From Scleromatobacter humisilvae (GTDB lineage: Bacteria; Pseudomonadota; Gammaproteobacteria; Burkholderiales; Burkholderiaceae_C), in the NCBI RefSeq assembly GCF_023231945.1, contig NZ_JAJLJH010000002.1:785968-849967 (forward strand): DNA of 64,000 nucleotides, written 5' to 3'. The notes beneath the pieces were generated by a model. It was not told the DNA's origin and did not search any database. It saw nothing but the letters and a program-made list of their open reading frames with translations. Both the position numbers and the translations under genes were made by a program. Below are positions 31,011-40,690 of this stretch, piece by piece; the first letter of the stretch is position 1; each line of letters opens with the position of its first letter.

Positions 31011-32354
31011 TTATTCTTCTTTGTCGGTGAATGGGTTACGCCCCGACCGCAGCTCGATCTTGAGCGGGGTGCCCACCAGCTTGAAGTGGTCGCGGAAACG
31101 CCCCTCGAGGAAGCGCTTGTAGGCGTCGGTGACGTGGTCCAGCGAGGTGCCGTGCACCACGATGATGGGCGGATTCATGCCGCCCTGGTGCGCATAGCGC
31201 ATCTTGGGGCGATACATGCCGTCGCGGCGGGGCTGCTGGTGCTCGACAGCCTCCATCAGCAGGCGCGTGAGCACCGGCGTGGACATCTTGCGGTTGGCCG
31301 ACGCGTGCGCGTCCTCGATGGACTTCCAGAGCGGGCCCAGGCCCTGGCGCTTCAGCGCGGAGATGTTGATCACCGGCGCAAACTTCAGGAAGGCCAGGCG
31401 CGACTCGATCGAGCGATCCAGCATCTGGCGCTGGTAGGCGTCGACGGCGTCCCACTTGTTGATCGCGATGACGACGGCGCGTCCGGAATCGAGGATGTAG
31501 CCCGCGATGTGGGCGTCCTGGTCGGTCACGCCCTGGGTCGCGTCGAGCAGCAGCACGACGACATTGGCATCCGCGATCGCCTGCAGCGTCTTGATGACCG
31601 AGAACTTCTCGATCGCCTCGAACACCTGCCCCTTGCGGCGCAGGCCGGCGGTGTCGATCAGCTCGAATTTCTTGCCATCGCGCTCGAAAGGCACCGTGAT
31701 GGCGTCGCGCGTCGTGCCGGGCATGTCGAACGCCACGAGGCGCTCCTCGCCCAGCCAGGTGTTGATCAGCGTGGACTTGCCGACGTTGGGGCGGCCGGCC
31801 ACGGCCAGGCGGATCGGCCGGTCCATCGCCGAGGCGCCGAATTCGTCGTCCTCGGACTCGGGCTCGACGCCCTCCAGCGCGGCGTCCAGCAGGCTGCGGA
31901 TGCCCTGGCCGTGCGCCGCGGAGATCGGGTGCAGCTCGCCCATGCCGAGCTCGTGGAACTCGTTGAGCATCGGCGATTCGGACATGCCCTCGGCCTTGTT
32001 GACCGCGATCAGCACGTTCTTCTGCGCCGTGCGCAGGTAGCGCGCGATGTCGTGGTCCTGCACCGACAGGCCCAGGCGGATGTCGACGACGAAGATGACG
32101 ACGTCGGCCTCGGCCACGGCCTGGCGCGTCTGGCGCGCCATCTCCTTGACGATGCCGGTGGTGGAATCGGGCTCGAAGCCGCCGGTGTCGACGACGATGA
32201 ACTCGACGCCGTTGTGGCGGCCGTCGCCGTAGTGGCGGTCGCGCGTCAGGCCCGCGAAGTCGGCGACGATGGCGTCGCGCGTCTTCGTCAGCCGATTGAA
32301 CAGCGTCGACTTGCCGACGTTGGGTCGGCCGACGAGTGCAATGACGGGTTTCAC
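31011..32354 (-). CDS. der: Ribosome assembly GTPase Der (EngA)
   Basis: A 447-residue protein with two tandem G domains (each with [10 protein letters not shown]; one at the N-terminus, the second after an acidic linker rich in Glu/Asp near residue 165) and a C-terminal KH-like domain ([20 protein letters not shown]). G3 DTGGFEPDS and DTAGLRRKG, and G4 NKAEG and NKWDAVD, are visible. It is needed for 50S ribosome maturation. It follows bamB by 34 bases, an order seen in most Beta- and Gammaproteobacteria. Confidence 0.97.
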   Translation of the reverse strand: MKPVIALVGRPNVGKSTLFNRLTKTRDAIVADFAGLTRDRHYGDGRHNGVEFIVVDTGGFEPDSTTGIVKEMARQTRQAVAEADVVIFVVDIRLGLSVQDHDIARYLRTAQKNVLIAVNKAEGMSESPMLNEFHELGMGELHPISAAHGQGIRSLLDAALEGVEPESEDDEFGASAMDRPIRLAVAGRPNVGKSTLINTWLGEERLVAFDMPGTTRDAITVPFERDGKKFELIDTAGLRRKGQVFEAIEKFSVIKTLQAIADANVVVLLLDATQGVTDQDAHIAGYILDSGRAVVIAINKWDAVDAYQRQMLDRSIESRLAFLKFAPVINISALKRQGLGPLWKSIEDAHASANRKMSTPVLTRLLMEAVEHQQPRRDGMYRPKMRYAHQGGMNPPIIVVHGTSLDHVTDAYKRFLEGRFRDHFKLVGTPLKIELRSGRNPFTDKEE

Positions 32355-32388
32355 GCGCGGGGGCTCCTGGTCAGTCGCAAGGTCGCGC

Positions 32389-33549
32389 TCATTCCGGACG
32401 GAAGGCGAAGACGGAGCCGTCCTTGGTCGTCACCGCCAGCGTGTTGCCCGCGCGCACGGGCGCGCCGACGACGGCCGAGCCGTCGGTGGGCAGGCGCAGC
32501 AGCGGCGTGCCGGTGGTGCGGTCGAGGAAGTGCACGTTGCCCTCGTAGTCGCCGAACACGACCACCTTGCCGATGGACAGCATCCCGCTCAACTTGCGGT
32601 TCTGGAACTTGTCGCTGAGCCACAACGATTCGCCGTTGGCGCGGCGGCGCGCACTCAGGCGGTCGCTGGCGTCGCCGGAGAACACGTAGTCCTCGTCGGC
32701 GCCGATCGCCTGCGCGCCGCCGGTGTTGATCGACCACAGCGCCGTGACGCGCTCCGCGTCGACGCAGCCGATGCCGTTCTGGAATGCGCGGATGCAGTAG
32801 GTGCTGCCGACGCGCGCCGCCGGGCCGACCAGGTCGGCCAGGCGCTCGACTTCGTTGGTGCCGCGCGGCGCAGCCACCGGCACTTCCCAGCGAACCGTGC
32901 CCTTGAGCGGATCGAGCGCGGTCAGGCGCGCGCCCAGGCCGAACAGCAGCGTGTCCTGGTAGGACGTCAACACGCCGGCCTGCGACAGCGTCAGGGCGTC
33001 GCCCGGCTTCGCGTAGACCCACAGCTTCTTGCCGTCGAGGGCGTCGAAGGCCTGCACGGAGCGATCCACGCCCAGCACGAACACGCGCTCGCCGGCGACG
33101 AACGGCGCGGTCACGACCGCGCTCTCCAGGTGCTGGCGCCAGAGGATCTTGCCGCCGTCCAGCGTCACCAGATCGCCGTCGCGCGTGACGACCGCGCTGA
33201 AGCGGCCGTCGCTGCCGACGCCGGTGGACAGGCGCCCGCCCACGTCCGCGCGCCAGTTCTCCCTGCCGCTGTCGGCGTCGACCGAGACCAGCACGCCGTT
33301 GAGCGCGCCGATGACGAAGTTGCTGCCGGCCACCGCCAGGCCCTGCGCGCCGAAGCCGGCGCTGCCGGTGATCGAACTGAACGCCGCGCCACCCAGGCTC
33401 AGCTTCCAGACCTGGTGGCCGGAGATCTTGGCCGCCAGCGGCTCCAGCGGGGTGGGCTTGGCCACGTCGTCGGCGCAGCCGGCCAGCAGCGCGCCAGTAG
33501 CGACGAGCGCCATCGCGGCGAGGGCACGCACGGTCAGCGCGCCCTTCAT
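32389..33549 (-). CDS. bamB: Outer membrane assembly lipoprotein BamB
   Basis: A 386-residue lipoprotein with lipobox ATGALLAGC in the N-terminal signal. The mature protein is an eight-bladed beta-propeller of PQQ-type repeats, seen as [56 protein letters not shown] and [16 protein letters not shown]. It assists BamA in folding outer-membrane proteins. The ATG at 33549 overlaps the upstream stop (ATGA), fixing the start. Confidence 0.95.
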   Translation of the reverse strand: MKGALTVRALAAMALVATGALLAGCADDVAKPTPLEPLAAKISGHQVWKLSLGGAAFSSITGSAGFGAQGLAVAGSNFVIGALNGVLVSVDADSGRENWRADVGGRLSTGVGSDGRFSAVVTRDGDLVTLDGGKILWRQHLESAVVTAPFVAGERVFVLGVDRSVQAFDALDGKKLWVYAKPGDALTLSQAGVLTSYQDTLLFGLGARLTALDPLKGTVRWEVPVAAPRGTNEVERLADLVGPAARVGSTYCIRAFQNGIGCVDAERVTALWSINTGGAQAIGADEDYVFSGDASDRLSARRRANGESLWLSDKFQNRKLSGMLSIGKVVVFGDYEGNVHFLDRTTGTPLLRLPTDGSAVVGAPVRAGNTLAVTTKDGSVFAFRPE

Positions 33550-34214
33550 TGCGCGGCTCCCGAGGCGGCGGAAGCGGCCGGCGCGGCGCCCAGCGCCGTC
33601 AGCTTGGCCTGGACGAGGATGCGGTACTGCGTCGTCTCCGGCAGGCCGTCGTAGGCCACCTTGTAGGCCTTGACGGCGGCGTCCTTCTGGCCCTGGGCCA
33701 GCTCGATGTCCCCGCGGCGGTCGGACACCAGCGGCGCGAACGACGCCGGCTTGACCAGCACGAGTTCCTTCAGGGCGTCGTCGTACTTCTTCGCATCGGC
33801 CAGCACGCCGGCCAGGCGCAGGTGGGCGACGGCGGCGTTCTCTTCGTTGCCGTTGTCGGCCACCCAGCGCAGGTTGGCCGTGGCGCTGGCGCTGTCGCCC
33901 TTGTCGGCCTGCGTCTTGGCGGTGAGCAGCGCGCCGAGCTGCGTGTACGTGGTCTTGGACGCCTTGGACTGCATGTCGCCCAGGATCTGCGCGGCGCGCT
34001 TGGCGTCCCCGGCTGCGGCGGCCGTCTGCAGCTCGCCGTACATCGTGCTGGCGACGGCCGCCTTGTCGCGCTCCAGCTTCTGCCACCACGTCCAGCCGGC
34101 GAAGACGGCCAGCACCAGCGTGACCGTCCACATGATCAGGTTGCCGTACTTGGCCCAGAACGCCTTGAGGGCGTCGATCTGTTCTTGTTCCTGGAGATCG
34201 AGTTGTTGTGCCAT
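33546..34214 (-). CDS. YfgM-like tetratricopeptide membrane protein
   Basis: A 222-residue inner-membrane protein. An N-terminal cytosolic segment (DLQEQEQIDALKAFWAKYGN) precedes one membrane helix (LIMWTVTLVLAVFAGWTWW) and periplasmic TPR-like helices. It ends in an Ala/Ser-rich tail. This matches YfgM/ancillary SecYEG translocon subunit, which links PpiD and chaperones to the translocon. It sits between hisS and bamB as in E. coli and is coupled to bamB by an ATGA overlap. Confidence 0.9.
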   Translation of the reverse strand: MAQQLDLQEQEQIDALKAFWAKYGNLIMWTVTLVLAVFAGWTWWQKLERDKAAVASTMYGELQTAAAAGDAKRAAQILGDMQSKASKTTYTQLGALLTAKTQADKGDSASATANLRWVADNGNEENAAVAHLRLAGVLADAKKYDDALKELVLVKPASFAPLVSDRRGDIELAQGQKDAAVKAYKVAYDGLPETTQYRILVQAKLTALGAAPAASAASGAAQ

Positions 34215-34308
34215 CGGTATCGGTCTATCTTGAATTCGGGAAACCGCCCGCGGCTGGGAGCCTTGGGCGAAGGAAGACGGTGCCCGGAAAAGTCGGGCGA
34301 ATCGTCAA

Positions 34309-35637
34309 TTATGCGTTGCGCAGCTCCGCGGCCCAGGCCGCGACGTCGGACAGGGGGCGTTCGACCTGCTCCGCCTCCCCGCCGCGCAGCGGTTTCAGAC
34401 CCACGACACCGCGTGCAAGTTCCTCGCCGGCGAACACCAGCGCGAAGCGCGCGCCGCTGGCGTTGGCCTTCTTGAACTGCGCCTTGAGGCTGGGCAGGCC
34501 CTCGGGACCGGCCGCATGCTGCAGCACCGACACGCCCGCCGCGCGCAAGGCCTCGGCCGCGACCATCGCCGGCACGCGGGCCTCGTCGCCACCGACCACG
34601 GCATAGGCGTCCGGCGCCTGGTCCGGCGGCACGACGCCCACGGCCTCCAGCAGCAGCAGCAGGCGCTCGATGCCCAGGCCCCAGCCCACGGCCGGCGCCG
34701 GCTTGCCACCGAGTTGCTCGATCAGGCCGTCGTAGCGGCCGCCGCCGCACACGGTGCCCTGCGAACCGAGCTGCTCGGTGATCCACTCGAAGACGGTCAG
34801 GTTGTAGTAGTCGAGGCCGCGCACCAGGCGCGGGTTGATGCGGTACTCGAGGCCGACGGCGTCCAGCACCGCGCGCACGGCGTCGAAGTGCGCCATCGTC
34901 TCAGGCCCGAGGAACGCCATCAGCTTCGGCGCCGCGTCGATCATCGCCTGCATCGCCGGGTTCTTGCTGTCCAGGATGCGCAGCGGGTTTGTCTTCAGGC
35001 GGCGCTGCGAATCCTCGTCCAGCAGCGCGGCGTTGGCCTCGAAATAACCGACGAGTGCAGCGCGATGCGCGGCGCGCTCGGCCGGCTGGCCCAGGCTGTT
35101 GATCTCGAGGCGGATGTGCTCGCCTTCCTTCAGGCCCAGCTCGCGCAGCAGCGTGCGCGTCAGCAGGATCTGCTCGGCGTCGGTGTCCGGCCCGGCGAAG
35201 CCGAGGGCCTCGACATCGAGCTGGTGGAACTGGCGATAACGGCCCTTCTGCGGGCGCTCGTGGCGAAACAGCGGGCCCGTCGACCACAGCCGCAGCGGGC
35301 CGTTGTACAACGCGTTGTGCTCGATCACGGCGCGCACGATGCCGGCGGTGAACTCGGGGCGCAACGTGAGCTTGTCGCCGTTCATGGTGTCCTCGAAGGA
35401 ATACATCTCCTTCTCGACGATGTCGGTCACCTCGCCGATGCCGCGCACGAACAGCGACGTCGGCTCGACGATCGGCGTCATCAGGTTCTGGTAGCCGTAG
35501 CGCTGCAGCACGTTGCGCGCGGTCTGCTCGAACCACTGCCACAGGTTGGACGTGGGCAGCGTCTCGCTCGCCTTGCGCGGGACGGACGCCGGGAAGATGT
35601 CGTTCATGCCTTTGACGGCACGCAGGATTTCAGCCAT
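34309..35637 (-). CDS. hisS: Histidyl-tRNA synthetase
   Basis: A 442-residue class II synthetase. The N-terminus [16 protein letters not shown] fixes the ATG at 35637 (a TTG two codons earlier is ignored). Motif 2 is [20 protein letters not shown], the HisA signature lies in [15 protein letters not shown], and motif 3 in [12 protein letters not shown]. The C-terminal anticodon-binding domain follows ([20 protein letters not shown]). It charges tRNA-His and is placed between ispG and the yfgM-like gene. Confidence 0.97.
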   Translation of the reverse strand: MAEILRAVKGMNDIFPASVPRKASETLPTSNLWQWFEQTARNVLQRYGYQNLMTPIVEPTSLFVRGIGEVTDIVEKEMYSFEDTMNGDKLTLRPEFTAGIVRAVIEHNALYNGPLRLWSTGPLFRHERPQKGRYRQFHQLDVEALGFAGPDTDAEQILLTRTLLRELGLKEGEHIRLEINSLGQPAERAAHRAALVGYFEANAALLDEDSQRRLKTNPLRILDSKNPAMQAMIDAAPKLMAFLGPETMAHFDAVRAVLDAVGLEYRINPRLVRGLDYYNLTVFEWITEQLGSQGTVCGGGRYDGLIEQLGGKPAPAVGWGLGIERLLLLLEAVGVVPPDQAPDAYAVVGGDEARVPAMVAAEALRAAGVSVLQHAAGPEGLPSLKAQFKKANASGARFALVFAGEELARGVVGLKPLRGGEAEQVERPLSDVAAWAAELRNA

Positions 35638-35715
35638 GAGCAATACGGAACAGTGCGGCCCGTCGTGCGGCCGCGAATGATTGGAAGGGGAACGTCGGGC
35701 GAGGCTGCGGCAGCC

Positions 35716-37023
35716 TCAATGCGCGGCCGTCACGGCGCCATACCGGCGTTCGATATATTGCTCGACGATGGCCCGGAACTCGCCGGCGATGTTGTCGCCG
35801 CGCAGCGTCAGCACGCGTTCGCCGTCGATGTAGACGGGCGCGGACGGCGCCTCGCCGGTGCCGGGCAGGCTGATGCCGATGTCGGCGTGCTTGCTCTCGC
35901 CGGGGCCGTTGACGATGCAGCCCATCACGGCCACCTTCATGCCCTCGACGCCCGGGAAGCGGTCGCGCCACACGGGCATCTGCGACCGCAGGAAGTCGTC
36001 GATCTGCTTGGTGAGATCCTGGAACACCGTACTGGTGGTGCGACCGCAGCCCGGGCAGGCCGTGACGCTCGGGTTGAAGTGGCGCAGGCCCAGCGACTGC
36101 AGGATCTCGAGCGCCACCACCACCTCCTGCGTGCGCGCCTCGCCCGGCTGCGGCGTGAGCGAGACGCGGATCGTGTCGCCGATGCCTTCCTGCAGCAGCA
36201 CCGACAGCGCCGCCGCCGAGGCCACCGTGCCCTTGGCGCCCATGCCGGCCTCGGTCAGGCCCAGGTGCAGCGCGTAGTCCGTCCGCTTCGAAAGGCCGCG
36301 GTAGACCGAGATGAGGTCCTGCACCGCGCTCATCTTGCAGCTGAGCAGGATCTGGTTCGGATCCAGCCCGACGTCGCGCGCCGCCTGGGCCGATTCGATG
36401 GCCGAGCGCACCAGCGCCTCGTACATGATCTGCTTGAGCTCCCACGGCTTCGAACGCTTCGCGTTGGCGTCCATCAGCGACTTGAGCAGCTCCTGGTCGA
36501 GGCTGCCCCAGTTGACGCCGATGCGCACCGGCTTGTCGTACTTGCACGCGACCTCGACCATCTGCGCGAACTGGCGATCGCCCTTCTCGCCGCGCCCGAC
36601 GTTGCCCGGGTTGATGCGGTACTTCGACAGCGCCTCGGCGCAGGCCGGGTACTCGGTCAGCAGGCGGTGGCCGTTGTAGTGGAAGTCGCCCACCAACGGC
36701 ACGTTGATGTTCATCCGGTCGAGCTGTTCGCGGATGTGCGGCACGGCGGCGGCGGCCTCGGGCGTGTTGACCGTGATGCGCACCAGCTCGGATCCGGCCA
36801 GCGCGAGTTCCTTGACCTGGATCGCCGTCTCGATGACCTGCACCGTGTCGGTGTTGGTCATCGACTGCACGCGCACCGGCGCGTCGCCGCCGACAGTGAC
36901 GACGTGATCGCCCCACGCCACGCGGGCCTGGCGCGTGCGGCGCGCGGCGGGCGCCGCCTCGGCGATGGGCTCGCCGTCCAGCAGGGAGCCGGCGTCGGAA
37001 ATGGGCAGGGTCAGGTCGTTCAT
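35716..37023 (-). CDS. ispG: 4-hydroxy-3-methylbut-2-enyl diphosphate synthase (flavodoxin)
   Basis: A 435-residue [4Fe-4S] enzyme of the MEP isoprenoid pathway, converting MEcPP to HMBPP. The N-terminal TIM barrel has [20 protein letters not shown], and the cluster ligands appear as ACPGCGRTT (two Cys) and [17 protein letters not shown] (third Cys). The first 35 residues ([17 protein letters not shown]...) form a non-conserved extension. It lies 22 bases after the rodZ-like gene. Confidence 0.96.
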   Translation of the reverse strand: MNDLTLPISDAGSLLDGEPIAEAAPAARRTRQARVAWGDHVVTVGGDAPVRVQSMTNTDTVQVIETAIQVKELALAGSELVRITVNTPEAAAAVPHIREQLDRMNINVPLVGDFHYNGHRLLTEYPACAEALSKYRINPGNVGRGEKGDRQFAQMVEVACKYDKPVRIGVNWGSLDQELLKSLMDANAKRSKPWELKQIMYEALVRSAIESAQAARDVGLDPNQILLSCKMSAVQDLISVYRGLSKRTDYALHLGLTEAGMGAKGTVASAAALSVLLQEGIGDTIRVSLTPQPGEARTQEVVVALEILQSLGLRHFNPSVTACPGCGRTTSTVFQDLTKQIDDFLRSQMPVWRDRFPGVEGMKVAVMGCIVNGPGESKHADIGISLPGTGEAPSAPVYIDGERVLTLRGDNIAGEFRAIVEQYIERRYGAVTAAH

Positions 37024-37045
37024 GGCTTGCAGCTCGTCTGGAGGG

Positions 37046-38086
37046 TCACTTCAGCTCGAGGCGGGCGACGTTGTCGCGCGTCCAGGGCGTCAGGTCCACA
37101 TTGTCGCCGCGCAGCTTCAGGTGCGTGCCACGGGCATTGCCGATCTTTACGCGCATGGGCAAGGCGCCGTCCAGGCCCACCGACTCGCCGGCGACGACGA
37201 CGCGCGACAGCAGCGTGTGGCCCTGCGCGTCGACCACCTCGACCCACGAGTCGGCCGTCGCGATGACCTGCAACGGGATGCTGGGCGTGCCGGCCACGTG
37301 GGCCAGCACCTCGTCGACGCCCTGCGCGGCCGTGGCCGACGCAGCGGCGGGCGTCGGCGACACCGACGAGGCTGCCGAAGCCGCGGCCGGGGCCGGGGCC
37401 GACAAGACGGGCGCGAGCGTGGCAGCCGCCGCGGGCGCGACCGCGCTGGCCGCGGGCATCTCGACCGGCACGGCAACCGCGGGCACCGACGCCGACTCCG
37501 CCGGCGCGCTGGCTGCCGCGCCGCCCGCGAACTCGGCCTTGGCGCGCGCGATCCAGCTGCCCGGCACGAACAGCAGCGCCAGCGTCGCCAGGATCAGGAT
37601 GCCCACGAAGATGATCACCGGCCGCATGCCCGCCGGCAGCTCGAAGCCGCCGCTGCCCTGGCCGTCGCGGAACGGCGTGTTGATGCCCTCGCTGACCCGC
37701 TCGAGCGTGTTGCGCTCGTGCTGCGGCAGCAGCGCCAGCACCGGCTTCGGATCGATCTTGAGCACGCGGCAGGCCGCCTGCGCGAGCGCACGCTCGAAGG
37801 TCGGGCCCTGCAGCTCCTCGTGGCGGCCCATCTCGAGCGCCTCGAGGCGGCGCAGCGGGATCTTGAGCATCGCGGCGAGCGAGGCGAGGTCGATGCCCTG
37901 CGCCTCGCGGGCGTCGCGGATCAGGCCGCCTGCGGTCGGCGGCCCGAGGCGGGACGGCGTCGGCTCGGGGTCGAGCCGGCTCGAAGCCCCGGCGGGCTCC
38001 GGCTCGGCTGGCATCGCGGCGCCCTCCGCGTCGGGATGCGAAAAAGAGGAAGGCTGCGTCGGTTCCGGCGTCAGCTCGTCAGTCAT
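37046..38086 (-). CDS. RodZ-like HTH and DUF4115 membrane protein
   Basis: A 346-residue single-pass protein. The N-terminus is acidic and Pro-rich; next comes a Cro/C1-type helix-turn-helix ([39 protein letters not shown]). The membrane helix is [20 protein letters not shown], followed by a long Ala/Pro/Ser periplasmic linker and a C-terminal DUF4115 beta domain ([20 protein letters not shown]). This is the RodZ architecture that couples MreB to cell-wall synthesis. The start overlaps the pilF end by 8 bases. Given as RodZ-like because no mreB genes are here. Confidence 0.85.
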   Translation of the reverse strand: MTDELTPEPTQPSSFSHPDAEGAAMPAEPEPAGASSRLDPEPTPSRLGPPTAGGLIRDAREAQGIDLASLAAMLKIPLRRLEALEMGRHEELQGPTFERALAQAACRVLKIDPKPVLALLPQHERNTLERVSEGINTPFRDGQGSGGFELPAGMRPVIIFVGILILATLALLFVPGSWIARAKAEFAGGAAASAPAESASVPAVAVPVEMPAASAVAPAAAATLAPVLSAPAPAAASAASSVSPTPAAASATAAQGVDEVLAHVAGTPSIPLQVIATADSWVEVVDAQGHTLLSRVVVAGESVGLDGALPMRVKIGNARGTHLKLRGDNVDLTPWTRDNVARLELK

Positions 38087-38924
38087 CGAATTTGCCTTTT
38101 TCGAACAACAACGCCTCCGGCGATTCCGCGAAGCGTTCGCGCAGTTGGGCTCCCATGGCCTTGACCTGCTCGCCCTGGCCGAGCTTGTGCTCGATCCGGG
38201 CGGCCAGCCAGAGCGACTGTGCGCTTGCCAGTTCTTGTCGGTTGTTGATGCGGCGGATGTAGAAGCGCGCGCGGTCGAACTGGGCTTCGCGGTACAGCAC
38301 CTCGGACAGGTTGTACGCGATCGTCGGGTTGGCCGGATCCAGCTCGTACGCGCGCGACAGCGTGCGCTCGGCGTCCTGCATCTTGCCGGCACGCGCCTGG
38401 CAGACGCCTTCGACCAGCATCGTCCGCGGCGCGCCGCGGTAGTTCGGCTCGGCGATCGCGCGCTTGAACTGCGCGTCGGCATCGTCGAAGCGGCGCTGCT
38501 GGCACTCGTACCAGCCGTAGTTGTGCATCAGGTCGGCATCGTGCGGCGCGAGCTGCATCGCGCGGTGGAAGCTCTCGTCCGCCTTCTCGGAGTCGCCCAG
38601 CGCCGCGTAGATCAGCCCGCGCAGGCCGTAGGCGGCGGGCATGTCCGGCTTGGCGCCCAGCGCCTGCTTGACCTGGTCCAGCGCGTCGGCGGGCTGGTTG
38701 CGGCCGAGGTAGGCCTGCGCCAGCTCCATGCGCGTGTTGTACAGCCGGTCCGCATTGGTCTGGTCGGACGCCGTCTTGATGTCGTCGTCGTTGTTGGCGT
38801 GGTAGGGCGACTTCGGCGGCGCGCCGGTGGTCACGCATCCCGCGAGGACTGTGGCCATGCCTGCCGCCGCGAGCGCGGCCCTCATCCAACGCGACACTCT
38901 GGCTTGCCCGAAGACGAGATGCAT
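38079..38924 (-). CDS. pilF: Type IV pilus biogenesis lipoprotein PilF/PilW
   Basis: A TPR lipoprotein (281 residues from the ATG at 38924; an internal ATG at 38885 gives MRAALAAAGMATVLAGC, a cleaner lipoprotein signal, and may be the true start). After the lipobox LAGC come six TPR units, for example ALGAKPDMPAAYGLRGLIYA, AMQLAPHDADLMHNYGWYEC and AYELDPANPTIAYNLSEVLY. PilF pilots PilQ secretin to the outer membrane. It follows rlmN by 11 bases, its standard neighbour in Proteobacteria. Confidence 0.92.
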   Translation of the reverse strand: MHLVFGQARVSRWMRAALAAAGMATVLAGCVTTGAPPKSPYHANNDDDIKTASDQTNADRLYNTRMELAQAYLGRNQPADALDQVKQALGAKPDMPAAYGLRGLIYAALGDSEKADESFHRAMQLAPHDADLMHNYGWYECQQRRFDDADAQFKRAIAEPNYRGAPRTMLVEGVCQARAGKMQDAERTLSRAYELDPANPTIAYNLSEVLYREAQFDRARFYIRRINNRQELASAQSLWLAARIEHKLGQGEQVKAMGAQLRERFAESPEALLFEKGKFDD

Positions 38925-38935
38925 GCGATGGTGGC

Positions 38936-40096
38936 TCACTGCTTGAGGGTGGGAGGGACGGCGGACGGGTTCGGAACGGAAGGCGCGGCGACGATCGGGA
39001 TCGCCCGCGTCATGCGGCGCTGGGCATCGGTGCGATCCTGCACCTCGCCCGCGAGTTGACCACACGCGGCGTCGATGTCGTCGCCGCGCGTCTTGCGGAT
39101 CGTCGTGACGAGGCCGGCCTCGAGCAGCACCTCGCCGAACGCCTGCACGCGCGCGTTGGACGAACGCGTCAGGCCCGACTCGGGGAACGGGTTGAACGGG
39201 ATCAGGTTGAACTTGACCGGCAACCGGTTCTTGACCAGGTTGACGAGTTGCTTCGCCTGCGCGGGCGTGTCGTTGACGCCATCGAGCATGCAGTACTCCA
39301 TCGTGATGAAGTCGCGCGGCGCGGCGTCGAGGTAGCGCTCGCAGGCCGACAGCAGTTCGTCGATCGGGTACTTCTTGTTGATCGGCACCAGCTGGTCGCG
39401 CAGCGCGTCGTCGGGCGCGTGCAGCGACACGGCCAGCGCGACCGGGCAGTCCTCGCGCAGGCGGTCGATCATCGGCACCACGCCGGAGGTGGACACCGTC
39501 ACGCGCCGGCGCGACAGCCCGTAGCCGTGGTCGTCGAGCATCATCCGCAGCGCGGGCACCAGCTGCGAGTAGTTCTGCAGCGGCTCGCCCATGCCCATCA
39601 TCACGACGTTGGAGATGGCGCGCTCGTTGGCGCCCAGGCCCAGCTTGGCCTTCATCTGGTGCTCGGCCTGCCACAGCTGGGCGATGATCTCGCCCGTCGT
39701 GAGGTTGCGGCTGAAGCCCTGGTGGCCGGTCGAACAGAAGCGGCAGCCGACGGCGCATCCGGCCTGCGACGAGATGCACAGCGTGGCGCGGTCGTCCTCG
39801 GGGATGTAGACCGTCTCGACCGCGTTGCCCTGGCCGACGTCGAACAGCCACTTGCGCGTGCCGTCGGCCGAGGTCTTGTCGGTGATCACGGACAGCGGGC
39901 GAACCTCGGCGACGCCGGCCAGCTTCGCGCGCAGCGAGCGCGCGAGGTCGGTCATGTCGTCGAAGCTGCCCACGCCGCGATGGTGGATCCAGCGGAACAG
40001 CTGGGTCGCGCGAAACGACTTCTCACCCACGCGTTCGCAATACGCCTTGAGGGCGGATTGGTCGAAGTCGAGCAGGTTGTCGAGAGGGGTCGTCAT
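38936..40096 (-). CDS. rlmN: 23S rRNA/tRNA adenine-C2 methyltransferase RlmN
   Basis: A radical-SAM enzyme (386 residues) that methylates A2503 of 23S rRNA and A37 of some tRNAs. The CxxxCxxC cluster motif is [15 protein letters not shown], and GMGEPLQNY binds SAM. The relay cysteine is in [20 protein letters not shown] start at the ATG at 40096 ([12 protein letters not shown], family-typical); ATG 40111 and GTG 40123 are also in frame and have a GAGG sequence nearby. The tail beyond the relay Cys is about 35 residues, somewhat long. Confidence 0.95.
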   Translation of the reverse strand: MTTPLDNLLDFDQSALKAYCERVGEKSFRATQLFRWIHHRGVGSFDDMTDLARSLRAKLAGVAEVRPLSVITDKTSADGTRKWLFDVGQGNAVETVYIPEDDRATLCISSQAGCAVGCRFCSTGHQGFSRNLTTGEIIAQLWQAEHQMKAKLGLGANERAISNVVMMGMGEPLQNYSQLVPALRMMLDDHGYGLSRRRVTVSTSGVVPMIDRLREDCPVALAVSLHAPDDALRDQLVPINKKYPIDELLSACERYLDAAPRDFITMEYCMLDGVNDTPAQAKQLVNLVKNRLPVKFNLIPFNPFPESGLTRSSNARVQAFGEVLLEAGLVTTIRKTRGDDIDAACGQLAGEVQDRTDAQRRMTRAIPIVAAPSVPNPSAVPPTLKQ

Positions 40097-40141
40097 CGCG
40101 CTGGGTTCCATTTGGCCTCGCACGCGCGAGGCCGCACACGC

Positions 40142-40564
40142 TCAACGCGAGTGGATTTGCATGCCGGGGAAGAAGAACGCGATTTCGTTCGCGGCGGTCT
40201 CGGCAGCGTCCGAACCGTGGACGGCGTTGGCGTCGATCGAGTCGGCGAAGTCGGCGCGGATCGTGCCCTTCTCGGCCTTCTTCGGGTCGGTGGCGCCCAT
40301 CAGGTCGCGGTTCTTCAGGATGGCGCCTTCGCCTTCCAGGACTTGCACGAACACCGGGCCGGAGATCATGAAGCTGACCAGGTCCTTGAAGAACGGACGC
40401 GCCTTGTGCACGGCGTAGAACGCTTCGGCGTCGGCTTGCGACAGCTGGGTCAGGCGGGCGGCGACGACCTTCAGGCCAGCGCCTTCGAAACGGGCGACGA
40501 TCTGGCCGATGACGTTCTTGGCGACGGCGTCGGGCTTGATGATCGAGAGGGTGCGTTCAGTCAT
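40142..40564 (-). CDS. ndk: Nucleoside diphosphate kinase
   Basis: A 140-residue enzyme that transfers the terminal phosphate of ATP to other nucleoside diphosphates. The N-terminus [20 protein letters not shown] and the catalytic histidine motif [20 protein letters not shown] are diagnostic. Ribosome site CAGGAG lies 6-11 bases upstream of the ATG. It precedes rlmN, and a probable promoter is seen 43 bases before the start. Confidence 0.97.
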   Translation of the reverse strand: MTERTLSIIKPDAVAKNVIGQIVARFEGAGLKVVAARLTQLSQADAEAFYAVHKARPFFKDLVSFMISGPVFVQVLEGEGAILKNRDLMGATDPKKAEKGTIRADFADSIDANAVHGSDAAETAANEIAFFFPGMQIHSR

Positions 40565-40606
40565 TTTGGTTTCTCCTGGAGGGCTGGAACTTGGGCAAAG
40601 CCCGGC

Positions 40607-40636
40607 ATTTTAAACCGAGCACGTGACCGTTGATAA
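40607..40636 (-). promoter_or_regulatory. Probable sigma-70 promoter of ndk
   Basis: On the minus strand TTATCA (40636-40631), an 18-base spacer and TAAAAT (40612-40607) stand in the 126-base gap after the pseudouridine synthase gene. It probably starts the ndk-rlmN-pilF transcript. Confidence 0.5.
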
Positions 40637-40690
40637 GGGAAAGGGCTCGAATCGCCCCCACTGCGTGAGAGCCGATCCGCGCCCGCGGGT